NCBI GenBank assembly: GCA_937924775.1
Contig: CALDUT010000020.1
Coordinates: forward strand, 1-64,000
Length of the DNA stretch: 64,000 bases
Reading direction: 5' to 3'
From: an uncultured Gemmata sp.
GTDB taxonomy: Bacteria; Planctomycetota; Planctomycetia; Gemmatales; Gemmataceae
The translations under genes and the position numbers were made by a program. Below the pieces are notes generated by a model that was given only the letters and a program-made list of their open reading frames with translations, was not told the DNA's origin and did not search any database. Positions 8,256-17,982 of this stretch are shown one piece after another. Within the stretch, counting starts at the first letter, position 1. Each line of letters opens with the position of its first letter.

Positions 8256-8418
8256 ATCGCATCTCCCCGAGAGTTCTTGAGCGCGTGGCATTCGATGCAG
8301 GAAGGCCCTCGCCGGAAATTCATCATGACCGGAGTGAGTCGGGGTTGCAACCCGGTGGCGTTTCTGCCTACCATATCGCCCGCAAGAGGTAACCATCCAC
8401 CGCACGGAAGCGGAACCC

Positions 8419-9300
8419 GTGGCCGACAAGCTCACTCAGCAGATTCTTGAAGCCCTGACCCGGGCCGCGGCCGAGCCCAACGGCTTGCCGCTTTATACGT
8501 CGAAATCCGATCCGGGTTTATTTCCCAATACCGCCAGCGCCAAAGCCGCCGCGCAGAAATGTCTCGCGGAAGAGCTGATCCGTGTCGTGGGTTGGGATTC
8601 GCGAACGAAAACCCCGCGGGACCTCTACAGCCTGACCGAGAAAGGCTGGGACTTTCTGCTGGCCGCGGTCAATCCCAAACAGGTGTTGGAAGATTTCGTG
8701 CGGGTTCTCGAAACACGCCAAGGCGAGGTCGGGGAACTGCTGGCCAGCGCGCGGCGGATGGCCGACAGCTTGCAGGGGTTGAAGGAAGCCGTGGCACGGG
8801 TGCTGCCGGTGGTGGAGGCCACACGATTGCCGACCGCCCCCAAGCGCCTGGCGCTCCCCATCCCAGACCGACCCCCGCCCGGCCGCAATGGTATGTCCGG
8901 CGGATTGGCCGCCGCGGTGGCTATTTCCGCCCCCGGCGGCCCGAGTGCGGCGGTGGCCTCCAGCCCCGAGCCGCCTGTCCCAACGCAACCGGTGGAAGCT
9001 TTCACCCGCGGAGTACCGGTGCTCGCCGAGCTGACCAATTGTTGGACAGCCCGGATTCAAGCCTATCTCCGCGAACATACCGGCCCCACCGACTGCACGC
9101 TACCAGAGTTGTACCGGGCGGTGGCGGTTCCCCCGCCCGCACCCAGTATCGGGGAATTCCACGATTGCTTGCGGCAACTCTACGCTGGCGGAACGCTGGC
9201 GCTACACTCGTGGACTGGCCCACTGTACGCCCTCCCCGAGCCGCAGTTCGCCTTGCTCGTGGGCCACGGCATCGCCTATTACGCCTCGTTGAAAGGATGA
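8419..9300 (+). CDS. Putative winged-helix protein paired with AAA-type ATPase
   Basis: 293 residues from GTG 8419 (ggaagcgg upstream). Residues 1-75 look like a winged helix (AAAQKCLAEELIRVVG, then DLYSLTEKGWDFLL, a typical wing end). A helical segment follows, then a Pro/Ala-rich linker of about 60 residues, then a second domain (about 200-293) with another helix-turn-helix-like pattern (CTLPELYRAV, EFHDCLRQLYAGGTLALHSW). It lies 70 nt before the large ATPase gene in the same direction, so the two are probably one transcription unit and functional partners. The family is not recognised by name. Confidence 0.55.
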   Translation: MADKLTQQILEALTRAAAEPNGLPLYTSKSDPGLFPNTASAKAAAQKCLAEELIRVVGWDSRTKTPRDLYSLTEKGWDFLLAAVNPKQVLEDFVRVLETRQGEVGELLASARRMADSLQGLKEAVARVLPVVEATRLPTAPKRLALPIPDRPPPGRNGMSGGLAAAVAISAPGGPSAAVASSPEPPVPTQPVEAFTRGVPVLAELTNCWTARIQAYLREHTGPTDCTLPELYRAVAVPPPAPSIGEFHDCLRQLYAGGTLALHSWTGPLYALPEPQFALLVGHGIAYYASLKG

Positions 9301-9370
9301 ACGAGGACACGCGACGGCCCCACCGCGCGGCAGATCCTTCATCCGTTCATTGAACCCGGAGGTTCTTCTG

Positions 9371-11989
9371 ATGACGACGACACTCACCGACCGCGCCCTG
9401 ACGGAACGAACCCGCGAGGTGCTCAAGCGTGCTGGTAACCCGTTCCGCAACTACTTTGCCCGCAATCCCGACGACGAAGTGTGCGCCCGCTTCCATGTAC
9501 CAGAACTGTTCGCCGCCGAACGCGACCTTCTCCACGCCATCATCGACCTGTACCGCTACGATCCCCAAACCCACAGCGAAGTGGTACCGATTCTCGGTAA
9601 CAAAGGGGCCGGCAAAACCCACTTGCTCCACAGTATCAAACATGGCCTGGGCGGACAGTGGCAATTGCTCGTCACCCCCGGGGTTTATCAACGCGATAGC
9701 GATTTTCTAGAATATCTGCTGTTTCAGATCATCGACACGCTGCTGGGCGGTGGCAAACAGAAGGGCGTTCGTCCGCTCGAATACGTCGGCGATCAACTGG
9801 TGCGGCGGCAACTGGGGGTGACCCTACGTGAACTGGCCGACGAAGAGCGGATCGACCTCTTTCCGCCGCCGGGATTGGGCCGCTGGGCCCGCCGCCTCGG
9901 CCTCGGCACACAACAAGCCCGCGAACGGGCCGAATGGCTCGCCGAGAACCTCAGCGGCTATTCCAACTTCGCCCGGATGCCCACCCCGGTATTGCAAGCC
10001 CTCAGCGATGCCGGACTGACGCCGGCCAGAGCTTTCGAACTCGTTTCCGCCCACATTCAGAAACACGAAGCCCACAACACCGCCGGGCTGATGCGCCGGC
10101 ACATCCTCCAAGGCTTCGCCAAAGCGACACTTTTAGGCGATGAATCCGATTTGGCCAACTTCCTCACCTACGGCTTTGCCGAATTGGAATTCCACGTGCG
10201 CCCGACGCGGCAAGACCTCGTGCTGGCTTTGTTCAAAGTGCTGATGGAAGTCTTCCGCAGCCTGAAAATCCCGGTGGTGGTCGCCTTCGACCAATTGGAA
10301 GACCTGCTCTTGGCCCGCCGCAGCGACGACGCTCACCGCACCGCCGAAGCCTTCTTTGCCGGCATTGTACAGGTGATGCACCAAATCGACGGCCTGTGTT
10401 TCCTCATTTTCGCCGAACGCGGCTTGTGGAATCGCTTCGTGCCCTCGCTCGACGGCTACATCCAAGACCGGCTCAATAACCCGGTGCATGTGCCCAAACA
10501 TGGCACGGTGAAAGCCCTGCGGCTGGAAGCGCCGCCGGCGGAACTCGTCTTCCGCGTGGTCGAGGCCCGTCTGCGCCCGTGTTTGGGCGAATTGCCGCCC
10601 GGACATGAACCGGTGCCGGAGATTTTCCCCTTCACCGAAGAAGAAGTGCTGCGGATCGCCCGCACTGAACCCACCCTGCGCGATATGCTCCAACAGTTCC
10701 GCCATCTGTTCGATCATGTCGTGTACGGACCGGATGATTACGTCGGCGAACGCCGCCCCACCCCCGTGCCCGCTCCCACCCCCGCCGACGCCGCCCCGTC
10801 GGAGCCACCCGGCCCACGCTTCGATTCCACCCCGCTGGCACCACAGATCGAATCCCCCCCGCCGGCCCCCGCCACACCCACAGATTCCTGCGCAACAACG
10901 ACCCACCGCGTCGCCGCCCTGCTCGGTCAGATCGAAACGGAAACGGCTGTTCCACCACCCGCCGACGCGGTCGTCTTCAAACATGTGAACATTGTTGAGA
11001 TGCCCACGGAACCGGTGGCCGAACAGGCCGCGACAGAACAACCCGGTGTGGAAATGCCGCCCCCCCGGCCATCACCGATGATGGAAGTGGCCGATGAAGT
11101 GCCCATCGCAGTGGCCATCGACGACGCCACGGCCGAACCGCCAGAAACACGGGACAATGCCCCTGCCGCCAGCACACCCGCGGCGTTCTGGGGCCACGCC
11201 GACGCCGTGCCCCCTCCGGCGACCGCGGAAACGTCTCCCCCCGGCCCGGTTCTTCCGTCGCTAGCCCCCCTGTCAGCGCCCGCGGCCCCGGAGGTGTCCG
11301 CCGCGATTTCCTTTCCGTCAGCGCTACCGGCGAACGTATCAACCCCCGCTGTGGTGAAACTGACCCCTGCAACCCTGGTCGAATTGTGGGACCAGGAGTG
11401 CCGCGCCGCCCGGCGGAAACTCGAGCCGGAAGGCGCTCTGACCGGGGCGACCCGCGAACTCCAAGCTGGATTGGGGGCGTTTTTGAGCCTGTGCCACGAA
11501 CACGGTGTCAAAGTCGGCCCGTGGCGGCTTCAGCATGTTGTCAATGAGTGGTCGTATGGCGACCACCCAACCTATGGCGTGGTCACCATCGCCCATTGGG
11601 CGTGCAAGGGCGGCGAGCCATGGAAGGTCGGTATCGGGCTATTTCTGGCCCGCGGCGCGGGGAAGCCCAAGGATTTGGAAGTGAAGCTCGCGGTGATGGA
11701 AACCGAACCGGCCATGGTCGATCACTTGATTCTGCTGCGCCCGGAAGACGACCTGGCCATGACCGGCAAGAGCAAAACGCTTCTGCAAGATGCGGAACGC
11801 CGAGGTAAGCACACCCGGCTCGAAGCGGTGTCGCTCGAGGGCTTTGCGCAACTGTATGCCTTTCCCCGATGGCTGGCGGCGATTCACGAAAGCCTGCCCG
11901 CGGGAGCACCGCTGCCCAACCTCGCCGACCTCATCCAAGAGATGTGCGAGAAATTGTTAGAACAGGTGTGCATGCCGGTTCAAGGCTGA
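9371..11989 (+). CDS. Large AAA/STAND-type P-loop ATPase with C-terminal domain of unknown type
   Basis: 872 residues from ATG 9371, with ggagg 9 nt upstream. The Walker A motif is GNKGAGKT at residues 76-83 and the Walker B-like strand is PVVVAFDQLEDL near residue 305, so an ORC/STAND-like ATPase is likely. Residues about 460-640 are a Pro/Ala/Glu-rich disordered linker. The C-terminal 210 residues form a compact conserved-looking domain; the stretch DLEVKLAVMETE may be an ExK-type nuclease core, but this is weak. It follows the winged-helix gene and ends in a strong terminator. Role unknown: DNA-bound remodelling, defence or regulation are all open. Confidence 0.6.
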   Translation: MTTTLTDRALTERTREVLKRAGNPFRNYFARNPDDEVCARFHVPELFAAERDLLHAIIDLYRYDPQTHSEVVPILGNKGAGKTHLLHSIKHGLGGQWQLLVTPGVYQRDSDFLEYLLFQIIDTLLGGGKQKGVRPLEYVGDQLVRRQLGVTLRELADEERIDLFPPPGLGRWARRLGLGTQQARERAEWLAENLSGYSNFARMPTPVLQALSDAGLTPARAFELVSAHIQKHEAHNTAGLMRRHILQGFAKATLLGDESDLANFLTYGFAELEFHVRPTRQDLVLALFKVLMEVFRSLKIPVVVAFDQLEDLLLARRSDDAHRTAEAFFAGIVQVMHQIDGLCFLIFAERGLWNRFVPSLDGYIQDRLNNPVHVPKHGTVKALRLEAPPAELVFRVVEARLRPCLGELPPGHEPVPEIFPFTEEEVLRIARTEPTLRDMLQQFRHLFDHVVYGPDDYVGERRPTPVPAPTPADAAPSEPPGPRFDSTPLAPQIESPPPAPATPTDSCATTTHRVAALLGQIETETAVPPPADAVVFKHVNIVEMPTEPVAEQAATEQPGVEMPPPRPSPMMEVADEVPIAVAIDDATAEPPETRDNAPAASTPAAFWGHADAVPPPATAETSPPGPVLPSLAPLSAPAAPEVSAAISFPSALPANVSTPAVVKLTPATLVELWDQECRAARRKLEPEGALTGATRELQAGLGAFLSLCHEHGVKVGPWRLQHVVNEWSYGDHPTYGVVTIAHWACKGGEPWKVGIGLFLARGAGKPKDLEVKLAVMETEPAMVDHLILLRPEDDLAMTGKSKTLLQDAERRGKHTRLEAVSLEGFAQLYAFPRWLAAIHESLPAGAPLPNLADLIQEMCEKLLEQVCMPVQG

Positions 11990-12026
11990 CGCCGGGAGAT
12001 GATGAGCAAAGACGTTCCCCACGCGG

Positions 12027-12056
12027 AAAACCCCGGCCAATTCTCGGCGGGGTTTT
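12027..12056 (+). terminator. Rho-independent terminator of the ATPase operon
   Basis: Arms aaaaccccg (12027-12035) and cggggtttt (12048-12056), followed by a further T. It lies 38 nt after the ATPase stop and just before folC. Confidence 0.85.
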
Positions 12057-12098
12057 TAAGCTGGAATGAAAACACTACCCCGCGGGGAACTTCCACCT

Positions 12099-13463
12099 AT
12101 GACCTACGACGAGGCCATCGCCTTCTGGTTTGGCCGGATCAATTACGAAGTGCGTTCGGCACGACCGGCTGATCTCAAACTCGAGCGGATGCGGGCGCTG
12201 TTACGTCGTCTGGGTAACCCGCACGACCGGCTGCGGCTGGTTCACGTCACGGGGACCAAGGGCAAAGGTTCTACCAGTGCCATGCTGGCGGCGATCCTGC
12301 AGGCCGCGGGCTACCGCGTCGGGCTCTTCACGTCCCCCCATCTGACCCATGTGGAAGAGCGCCTGCAAGTCAACGGCGTGCCCATCCGCCACGCGGAACT
12401 GACCGCCCGCATGGAAGAAGTCGCCCCCGCGGTGCGGGCTATGGAAACGGAAACGGCCTTCCCCCCGCCAACATTCTTCGAGATCGGAACCGCCCTCGGG
12501 TTTTTGCACTTCTGGCGTCGCCGCTGCGACATCGCGGTGATCGAAGTGGGTCTGGGCGGCCGCTTTGACAGTACCAACGTCTGCCGGCCGCTGGTGTCTG
12601 TGATTACAAATGTGGGGTTCGATCACACCGCGCAGTTGGGCCATACCCTCGAAGCAATCGCTTATCAGAAAGGTGGGATCATCAAACCGCGCGTGCCGGT
12701 GGTCTGTGGTATCACGCAAGATGGGCCGCGGGAAGTGATTCGCCAGATTGCGGCCGCTCTGCTGGCACCGCTGATTTGGGTGCCGCCACCCGATGCTTCC
12801 TGGCTGCCGATGACAAAAGAAAGGGCTGGCAGTCTCCAGGCGGCCGCACTCCCCCCTCGCGAAGAAGTGTCTTCCCCGCCCCCCGGGCTGACGACCAACC
12901 TGCTAGGCCGGCACCAATTACACAATGCGGCCCTGGCCGTTGCGGCCATTGACTGTTTACGCGCAACCGGGATGCCCATTGCCGAGGCCGCGATCCACCG
13001 CGGCTTGCGTCAGGTGAAGTGGCCGGCCCGCGTCGAACACCTCGCCGATCGCCCCACGATCATTCTCGATTCCGCACACAATGTGCCAAGTGCCGAAGCT
13101 TTGGTGCATACCCTGCAAGAATGTTTCCCGGCGGTCGGGGCGAAGCGGGTGGTCTTCGCGGTATCCGCAGACAAGCCGGTGGGGGAGATTCTGCGCGTAC
13201 TCGCTGGTTATTTCGATCATTTCCACCTCACCCAATATGCCAACAATCCGCGGAGTGTGCCGCCGGAGAAACTGGCGGCGGTATTGGCTGAAGTGGCCCC
13301 GGGAAAGCCGTTTTACGTCCATGCCAACGCCATCGCGGCATGGACCGCCGCCCGCGGTGCTGCCGCGGTGAGCGATCTGGTGTGCATCACCGGTTCCGTG
13401 TTTTTGGCCGGCGAATTGCGCCCGTGGCTCGTTGGCCCCGAAACGCTCGCCGGCACCCCCTAG
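12099..13463 (+). CDS. folC: Folylpolyglutamate synthase / dihydrofolate synthase
   Basis: 454 residues from ATG 12099 (MTYDEAIAFWFGRINYE matches the family N-terminus; ATG 12066 is an alternative). It adds glutamate to dihydropteroate or tetrahydrofolate in the cytoplasm. The P-loop is TGTKGKGST at residues 51-59; SPHLTHVEERLQVNG is the folate-binding loop; EVGLGGRFDSTN and SVITNVGFDHTAQLG are Mur-ligase-type metal and substrate motifs; the C-terminal domain has HN at DSAHNVPSAEAL. Preceded by the ATPase terminator, so it should have its own promoter. It converges with the gene at 13460; the two stop codons share ctag. Confidence 0.92.
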   Translation: MTYDEAIAFWFGRINYEVRSARPADLKLERMRALLRRLGNPHDRLRLVHVTGTKGKGSTSAMLAAILQAAGYRVGLFTSPHLTHVEERLQVNGVPIRHAELTARMEEVAPAVRAMETETAFPPPTFFEIGTALGFLHFWRRRCDIAVIEVGLGGRFDSTNVCRPLVSVITNVGFDHTAQLGHTLEAIAYQKGGIIKPRVPVVCGITQDGPREVIRQIAAALLAPLIWVPPPDASWLPMTKERAGSLQAAALPPREEVSSPPPGLTTNLLGRHQLHNAALAVAAIDCLRATGMPIAEAAIHRGLRQVKWPARVEHLADRPTIILDSAHNVPSAEALVHTLQECFPAVGAKRVVFAVSADKPVGEILRVLAGYFDHFHLTQYANNPRSVPPEKLAAVLAEVAPGKPFYVHANAIAAWTAARGAAAVSDLVCITGSVFLAGELRPWLVGPETLAGTP

Positions 13464-14368
13464 CCGATAAACTGTTCCAGGAACTTCCGGCTCTGCCGCA
13501 ATGCCCGTTGCCGGTCGGCCAACGACGCTTCGTAGGCACGATCTTCGACTTCGATACACACCGGGCCAGAATACCCGGTATCGGTGAGTGCGGCGAAGAA
13601 TTCTCCCCACTTCACATCGCCCAAACCCGGCAGTTTGGGAACATGCCAGCCCAGCCCCAATACGCCCACTGCATGGAGCCGGTCGCGGTCGATGCGTTCA
13701 TCTTTGGCGTGAACATGGACGATCTTCGGTCCAAACTCGCGTAAGGCCCGGGCACAGTCGATGAATTGCCAGACGAGATGCGAGGGATCGAAATTCAAGC
13801 CCAGGGTGCCGTCGGGGAACATCTCGAAGAGTCGCTTCCACATGGCCGGGCTTGTCGCGAGATTCTTGCCCCCAGGCCATTCATCGTTGCTGAAGAGCAT
13901 CGGGCAATGTTCGATGCCGAGGCGAACCCCGGCGGCTTTGGCTTCCGCGATCAGTGGCGGCCAGATGGTCTGAACCTGCTCGAAACTCGCTTCGACGGTG
14001 GCCTTCGGATCGCGGCCGATAAAAGTATTGACCACACCGACTTTCAACTTGGCCGCTGCACGGATGACTTTGATCAGATGGTCACAGACCATCTGGCGGT
14101 GGGCGGGGTCCGGGTCGAGGGGGTTGGGGTAGTAGCCCAGCCCAGAGAGGCCCACCCCGTGAATGCGGAGCAGTTCGCGGATTTTCTCCGCGTCGTCGTC
14201 GGTGAAGTGGGTGACGTCGATGTGGGTGACGCCCGCGTAGCGGCGGTCGGCCTTGCCGTGCGGCCAACACATCGGTTCGACGCATGCGAACCCCTCGTCG
14301 GCCGCGAATGCCAACACTTCTTCAAACGGTAGATCGCCCAGGATGGCGCTGACAAAGCCGATTTGCAT
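13460..14368 (-). CDS. Sugar phosphate isomerase/epimerase (xylose-isomerase-like TIM barrel)
   Basis: 302 residues from ATG 14368 (MQIGFVSAILGDLPFEEVL). PF01261-type barrel with the usual metal ligands at strand ends: E in IEHCPM, D and H in NFDPSHLVWQ, H in VHVHAKDE and E in CIEVEDRAYE. Families with this fold include hydroxypyruvate isomerase-like and inositol-related epimerases, abundant in planctomycetes; the substrate cannot be told. A longer frame to 14446 has no typical family N-terminus. It overlaps folC by the stop codon. Confidence 0.85.
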   Translation of the reverse strand: MQIGFVSAILGDLPFEEVLAFAADEGFACVEPMCWPHGKADRRYAGVTHIDVTHFTDDDAEKIRELLRIHGVGLSGLGYYPNPLDPDPAHRQMVCDHLIKVIRAAAKLKVGVVNTFIGRDPKATVEASFEQVQTIWPPLIAEAKAAGVRLGIEHCPMLFSNDEWPGGKNLATSPAMWKRLFEMFPDGTLGLNFDPSHLVWQFIDCARALREFGPKIVHVHAKDERIDRDRLHAVGVLGLGWHVPKLPGLGDVKWGEFFAALTDTGYSGPVCIEVEDRAYEASLADRQRALRQSRKFLEQFIG

Positions 14369-14589
14369 GGCACGGTTCCGATCGTGGGTCTTTCCGGAAT
14401 CCTTACCCCAGGGGAGCGATAGCGATAGAATCTGCGGTCCCGGCACAGACCAAGGATTCCGAATTCTGATGATTTCTCATCCCTTTCTCCCCGAGGGATG
14501 ACTGGACTAACCTCGTGAAATCGTCGATACTGAGGGGAGAGATGGCCGCAGCATACCACGGTTCGCTGCAAAATAAAGAGGTTGCTTCC

Positions 14590-15546
14590 ATGAGAGCGAT
14601 CACGAAGTGGGTTTTGGGTGCGGTGGTAGCGTTGGCCGGTGCGGCGTCGGCGGTCGCGCAGCAGGGGGGGATCGTCAGCGGCGGCGCACCGGTGGGCGGC
14701 GTGGGTTTGGGGGGGGGCAGCAACCTAACCAGTTCCGGACTGGCAGCCGGGCTGAACACCGGGGCCTTCGGCTTGGGCACCAGTGGCATCGGTGCAGGCG
14801 GGTTCGGACGCGGCGGCGGTCTGGGGGGCATCGGCGGTATTGGCGGCGTGGGCGGGACTGCAGCCCTCGGCGGGGCGGGTGCCCGCGGCGGCACGGGAGC
14901 TTCCACCGGCAACCTCTTCTATACCACTTATGGGAATCCCTACGCCCTGGGCTTAACCATCACCTCGGCCACCGCGACTTCCAACGCCACGGGGCTGGGC
15001 CGCACCGGTTCGATCGCGACCAACACCAACGGACAAAGCACACGCACCATGACCAACGTGGGCTTCGGCACCCCGCTTTACGGAACGACGACCACCGCTG
15101 GGCTGGGGGGAGGCCGCGTGGGCGGCATTGGTGGAGTCGGCGGGTTGGGCGGAACGACCCTCGGGGGTGCGGGGGGGATCGGTGGCCGCGGTGGGCTGGG
15201 AGGCGGACTCGGCGGTGGCTTCGGTGGCTTGGGCGGTAACGCGGCCACACAAAGCGGCATTGTAATCCCCATCCCGGTCCAAATTGCGTATGCCGCCGAG
15301 ATGCGTTTTCCGGCCGCTCCCGCACCCGCCACGCAGCTGCAAACCGAACTTCGGACCCTCCTCGATCGCAGTCTGTCGATCACCAACCCGAAAAACATCG
15401 AAGTGCTGATCGACTTGCGGAACAATGTGACCCTCCGCGGAACGGTGGCGGATGCCAGCGAAGCCCGGCATATCGAAGGCCTGATCCGCTTGACACCGGG
15501 AGTCGGCGAAATCAAAAACGAATTGGTCTTCCCGATTGATCGCTAG
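14590..15546 (+). CDS. Exported Gly-rich protein with C-terminal BON domain
   Basis: 318 residues from ATG 14590 (signal peptide core WVLGAVVALAGAASAVA). A long Gly-rich low-complexity region with GGIGGVGG-type repeats covers about residues 25-240. The last 75 residues form a BON domain (TLLDRSLSITNPKNIEVLID, then VTLRGTVADASEARHIEGL and GVGEIKNEL). BON domains usually bind phospholipid or peptidoglycan-associated partners in the envelope. Probably periplasmic or envelope-bound. Followed by a clear terminator at 15589-15619. Confidence 0.8.
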   Translation: MRAITKWVLGAVVALAGAASAVAQQGGIVSGGAPVGGVGLGGGSNLTSSGLAAGLNTGAFGLGTSGIGAGGFGRGGGLGGIGGIGGVGGTAALGGAGARGGTGASTGNLFYTTYGNPYALGLTITSATATSNATGLGRTGSIATNTNGQSTRTMTNVGFGTPLYGTTTTAGLGGGRVGGIGGVGGLGGTTLGGAGGIGGRGGLGGGLGGGFGGLGGNAATQSGIVIPIPVQIAYAAEMRFPAAPAPATQLQTELRTLLDRSLSITNPKNIEVLIDLRNNVTLRGTVADASEARHIEGLIRLTPGVGEIKNELVFPIDR

Positions 15547-15588
15547 TCTTCTGCAATTCACCGCCCACGGTTGCAGCCCCTTTTCGTC

Positions 15589-15619
15589 CCTGCGTCGGTC
15601 CGGACGCAGGTTTTTTTTT
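15589..15619 (+). terminator. Rho-independent terminator of BON-domain gene
   Basis: Arms cctgcgtc (15589-15596) and gacgcagg (15603-15610) with a 6-nt loop, followed by nine T residues (15611-15619). Confidence 0.9.
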
Positions 15620-15678
15620 GTAAACTGAACTATGATACGGTTAGTGCCCCTTTCTCCCTGAGATTCTGAGAAATTCCC

Positions 15679-16098
15679 ATGGCTGGTGTAAATCCCTATA
15701 TTCAGAAGCCTCAAGCAGTTAAAGCAACGCAGCCCTTCACCATCACTTTCATCGACGAAGCCACGGGTCAGTCGCGGGAAGTGCTGGTGGATCCCGCGAC
15801 GTTCCACTTCGGTAACATCGGGCTGGAAGGCAGCATTCTCGACATCGCTGATGCTGCAGGAGTCGAAATCAACCACTCCTGCGGTGGGGTGTGTGCCTGT
15901 TCCACGTGCCACGTTCACGTTCAGCAAGGCGGTTCGAGCTGCTCGCCGGCCACCGAAGACGAAGAAGACATGCTCGACGAAGCCCCCGATGTCGGCCCCG
16001 ATTCCCGCCTGGCGTGTCAGTGCGTTCCTAATGGGACGCAAAACCTGGTCGTCCTGGTTCCCAAGTGGAACCGCAATCTGGTGAAAGAAGGGCACTAA
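15679..16098 (+). CDS. [2Fe-2S] ferredoxin, adrenodoxin/Isc type
   Basis: 139 residues. The cluster ligands are in NHSCGGVCACSTCHVHV (C-x4-C-x-C-x2-C, of which three Cys ligate) plus a C-terminal C in RLACQC. The spacing and the acidic EDEEDMLDEAPDVGPDSRL region are typical of the vertebrate-type/Isc ferredoxins, which pass electrons to Fe-S assembly or P450-like partners in the cytoplasm. There is an N-terminal extension of about 18 residues before the beta-grasp fold. No isc genes are adjacent. Monocistronic between two terminator-bounded units. Confidence 0.88.
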   Translation: MAGVNPYIQKPQAVKATQPFTITFIDEATGQSREVLVDPATFHFGNIGLEGSILDIADAAGVEINHSCGGVCACSTCHVHVQQGGSSCSPATEDEEDMLDEAPDVGPDSRLACQCVPNGTQNLVVLVPKWNRNLVKEGH

Positions 16099-16245
16099 TG
16101 GTCCGCCCCTGCCACCCGGCCCGATGGTCCACGGCGAACAGACGGCCCCTCCCGTTTCCACCATCTGAAAAGCCCTAGCCGAACCGCGGCCACCGACAGA
16201 GGATAAGCTTCTCGGCGTTTCCCTCCCCCCAACCCGGTTCGGCGC

Positions 16246-17475
16246 ATGGATACCCACACGCTTCTCGATCGTTTTCTCCGCTACGTCCGCATCGACACGC
16301 AAGCGGATGACAAATCCCCAACGTACCCCAGCACGCCGGGGCAACTCGTCCTGGGGGCGATGCTCCGCGACGAACTTTTAGCAATGGGTGTCGCCGATGC
16401 CCGGCAAAATGAATACGGCCTCGTGTTCGGCACTATTCCCGGCAATGTCCCCGACGCCCCGACCATCGCCTTCAATGCCCACGTTGATACCAACCCAGAA
16501 AATAGCGGCAAAGACGTCAAACCCCAAATCATCCGCAACTACCCCGGTGGCGACATTCCCCTCCCCAACAAGGGGCTGATGATTCGCGTGGCTGAAAATC
16601 CCGAGCTGAATTCTCTCATCGGGAAAACCATCATCACCACCGACGGCACAACGCTGCTGGGGGCCGACGACAAAGCCGGTGTCGCGGTGATTATGGAAGC
16701 GGCCCGGATCCTGATGGAAAACCCCGAGATTCCCCACGGCCCCATCCGGATCGTGTTCACATGCGATGAAGAAATTGGTCTGGGTGTCAAACACCTGGAA
16801 CCAGAACAGATCGGCGCGGTGGTTGCCTACACGCTCGACGGAGCCGGGGCCGGCGAAATCGAGGACGAAACCTTCTCCGCCGATGCCGCAACCGTCACCA
16901 TCACCGGGGTGAACATCCATCCCTCGATTGCCAAAGGCCGCATGGTCAACGCCATCCGTCTGGCGGCCATGTTCATCGATCGCTTGCCGAAACGGCACCT
17001 CAGCCCCGAAACTACCGCGGGCCGCGAAGGTTTCCTCCACCCGTTGCACATCGAAGGCGGAGTCGGTGAGGTGAAAATCCAACTGTTGCTTCGCTCCTTC
17101 GACACCCCCGAACTGGCGGTGCAGGCGGAGCTATTGCGGGAAATCGCCCGGCACATCGAACGCGATTACCCGGAGGCGAAAATTCAGGTCCAAACCCGCA
17201 AGCAATACCGCAACATGAAAAACGGACTCGCCAAAATGCCGCAAGCAATCACCTACGCGGCAGAAGCAGTCCGGCGAGCGGGTCTCGAACCGAAGCACAA
17301 GATTATCCGCGGCGGCACCGACGGAGCCCAACTGACCGAAAAAGGCCTGCCCACGCCCAACCTTTCCACCGGGGAACACAACCCCCACTCGCCCCTGGAA
17401 TGGACCTGCCTCGAAGAGATGGAAGCCGCGGTTCGCGTGGTGATCGAACTGTGCCAGGTCTGGGCCGGCCGGTGA
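16246..17475 (+). CDS. pepT: Peptidase T (tripeptide aminopeptidase, M20B)
   Basis: 409 residues, normal length for PepT, a cytoplasmic dinuclear zinc aminopeptidase releasing N-terminal residues from tripeptides. Zinc ligands and catalytic residues are visible: H and D in FNAHVDTNPE, D in TLLGADDKAGVAV, EE in FTCDEEIGLG, D in YTLDGAGAGEIE and H in STGEHNPHSPLEW. The dimerisation domain is marked by TGVNIHPSIAKGRMVNAI. Stand-alone gene with a weak ribosome binding site. Confidence 0.93.
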   Translation: MDTHTLLDRFLRYVRIDTQADDKSPTYPSTPGQLVLGAMLRDELLAMGVADARQNEYGLVFGTIPGNVPDAPTIAFNAHVDTNPENSGKDVKPQIIRNYPGGDIPLPNKGLMIRVAENPELNSLIGKTIITTDGTTLLGADDKAGVAVIMEAARILMENPEIPHGPIRIVFTCDEEIGLGVKHLEPEQIGAVVAYTLDGAGAGEIEDETFSADAATVTITGVNIHPSIAKGRMVNAIRLAAMFIDRLPKRHLSPETTAGREGFLHPLHIEGGVGEVKIQLLLRSFDTPELAVQAELLREIARHIERDYPEAKIQVQTRKQYRNMKNGLAKMPQAITYAAEAVRRAGLEPKHKIIRGGTDGAQLTEKGLPTPNLSTGEHNPHSPLEWTCLEEMEAAVRVVIELCQVWAGR

Positions 17476-17528
17476 CCGCACGTTCGCCACCACCCCAAAA
17501 TTTCGCTCTGGCAGTGAAGTTTCGCGGC

Positions 17529-17960
17529 CTAGTCCGGCGGGCCCGCCGGGGTACTCGCCTTCTGCGTCAGCAACACAATCAGGCCACCGCCCAGGGCAAT
17601 ACCCGGCCCTTCCCCCAATATCCACCACAGCGGCCAGCCCGCGGATACATCGATCCCCAGGATCACCAAACCCAAAAGGATATGAAGCCCGCCCAGAAAC
17701 TGAATCAGCGGGCGGAAACGCACCACATCCCACGACAACCGGACAACGAGAGCCCCATGCACGGCATACAGGGCCGACAAACTGCGGGCCATGTAGTCCA
17801 CGATCGGGGCGTTCGGCAATTCCCCCAAACCCAGCCCCTGATTGTGAACCGCGTTCATCCATGACCAGGGGAAGAACACAAACGGAATGGCGCACAGCTC
17901 CACACCACCGATGATGCGGAGCAGCCAGACCAGCAGCCGATCGGAGCGTGTCAGAGTCAT
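17529..17960 (-). CDS. Small integral membrane protein, unknown
   Basis: 143 residues with about four hydrophobic helices: LLVWLLRIIGGVELCAIPFV, then SLSALYAVHGALVV, FLGGLHILLGLVILGID and ALGGGLIVLLTQ. No signature motif. The C-terminus KASTPAGPPD is short and soluble. It lies 22 nt downstream of the lipoprotein gene (17983) on the same strand, so co-transcription is possible. Confidence 0.6.
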   Translation of the reverse strand: MTLTRSDRLLVWLLRIIGGVELCAIPFVFFPWSWMNAVHNQGLGLGELPNAPIVDYMARSLSALYAVHGALVVRLSWDVVRFRPLIQFLGGLHILLGLVILGIDVSAGWPLWWILGEGPGIALGGGLIVLLTQKASTPAGPPD

Positions 17961-17982
17961 GCTGCGGGCGAATCGAAGGGGT

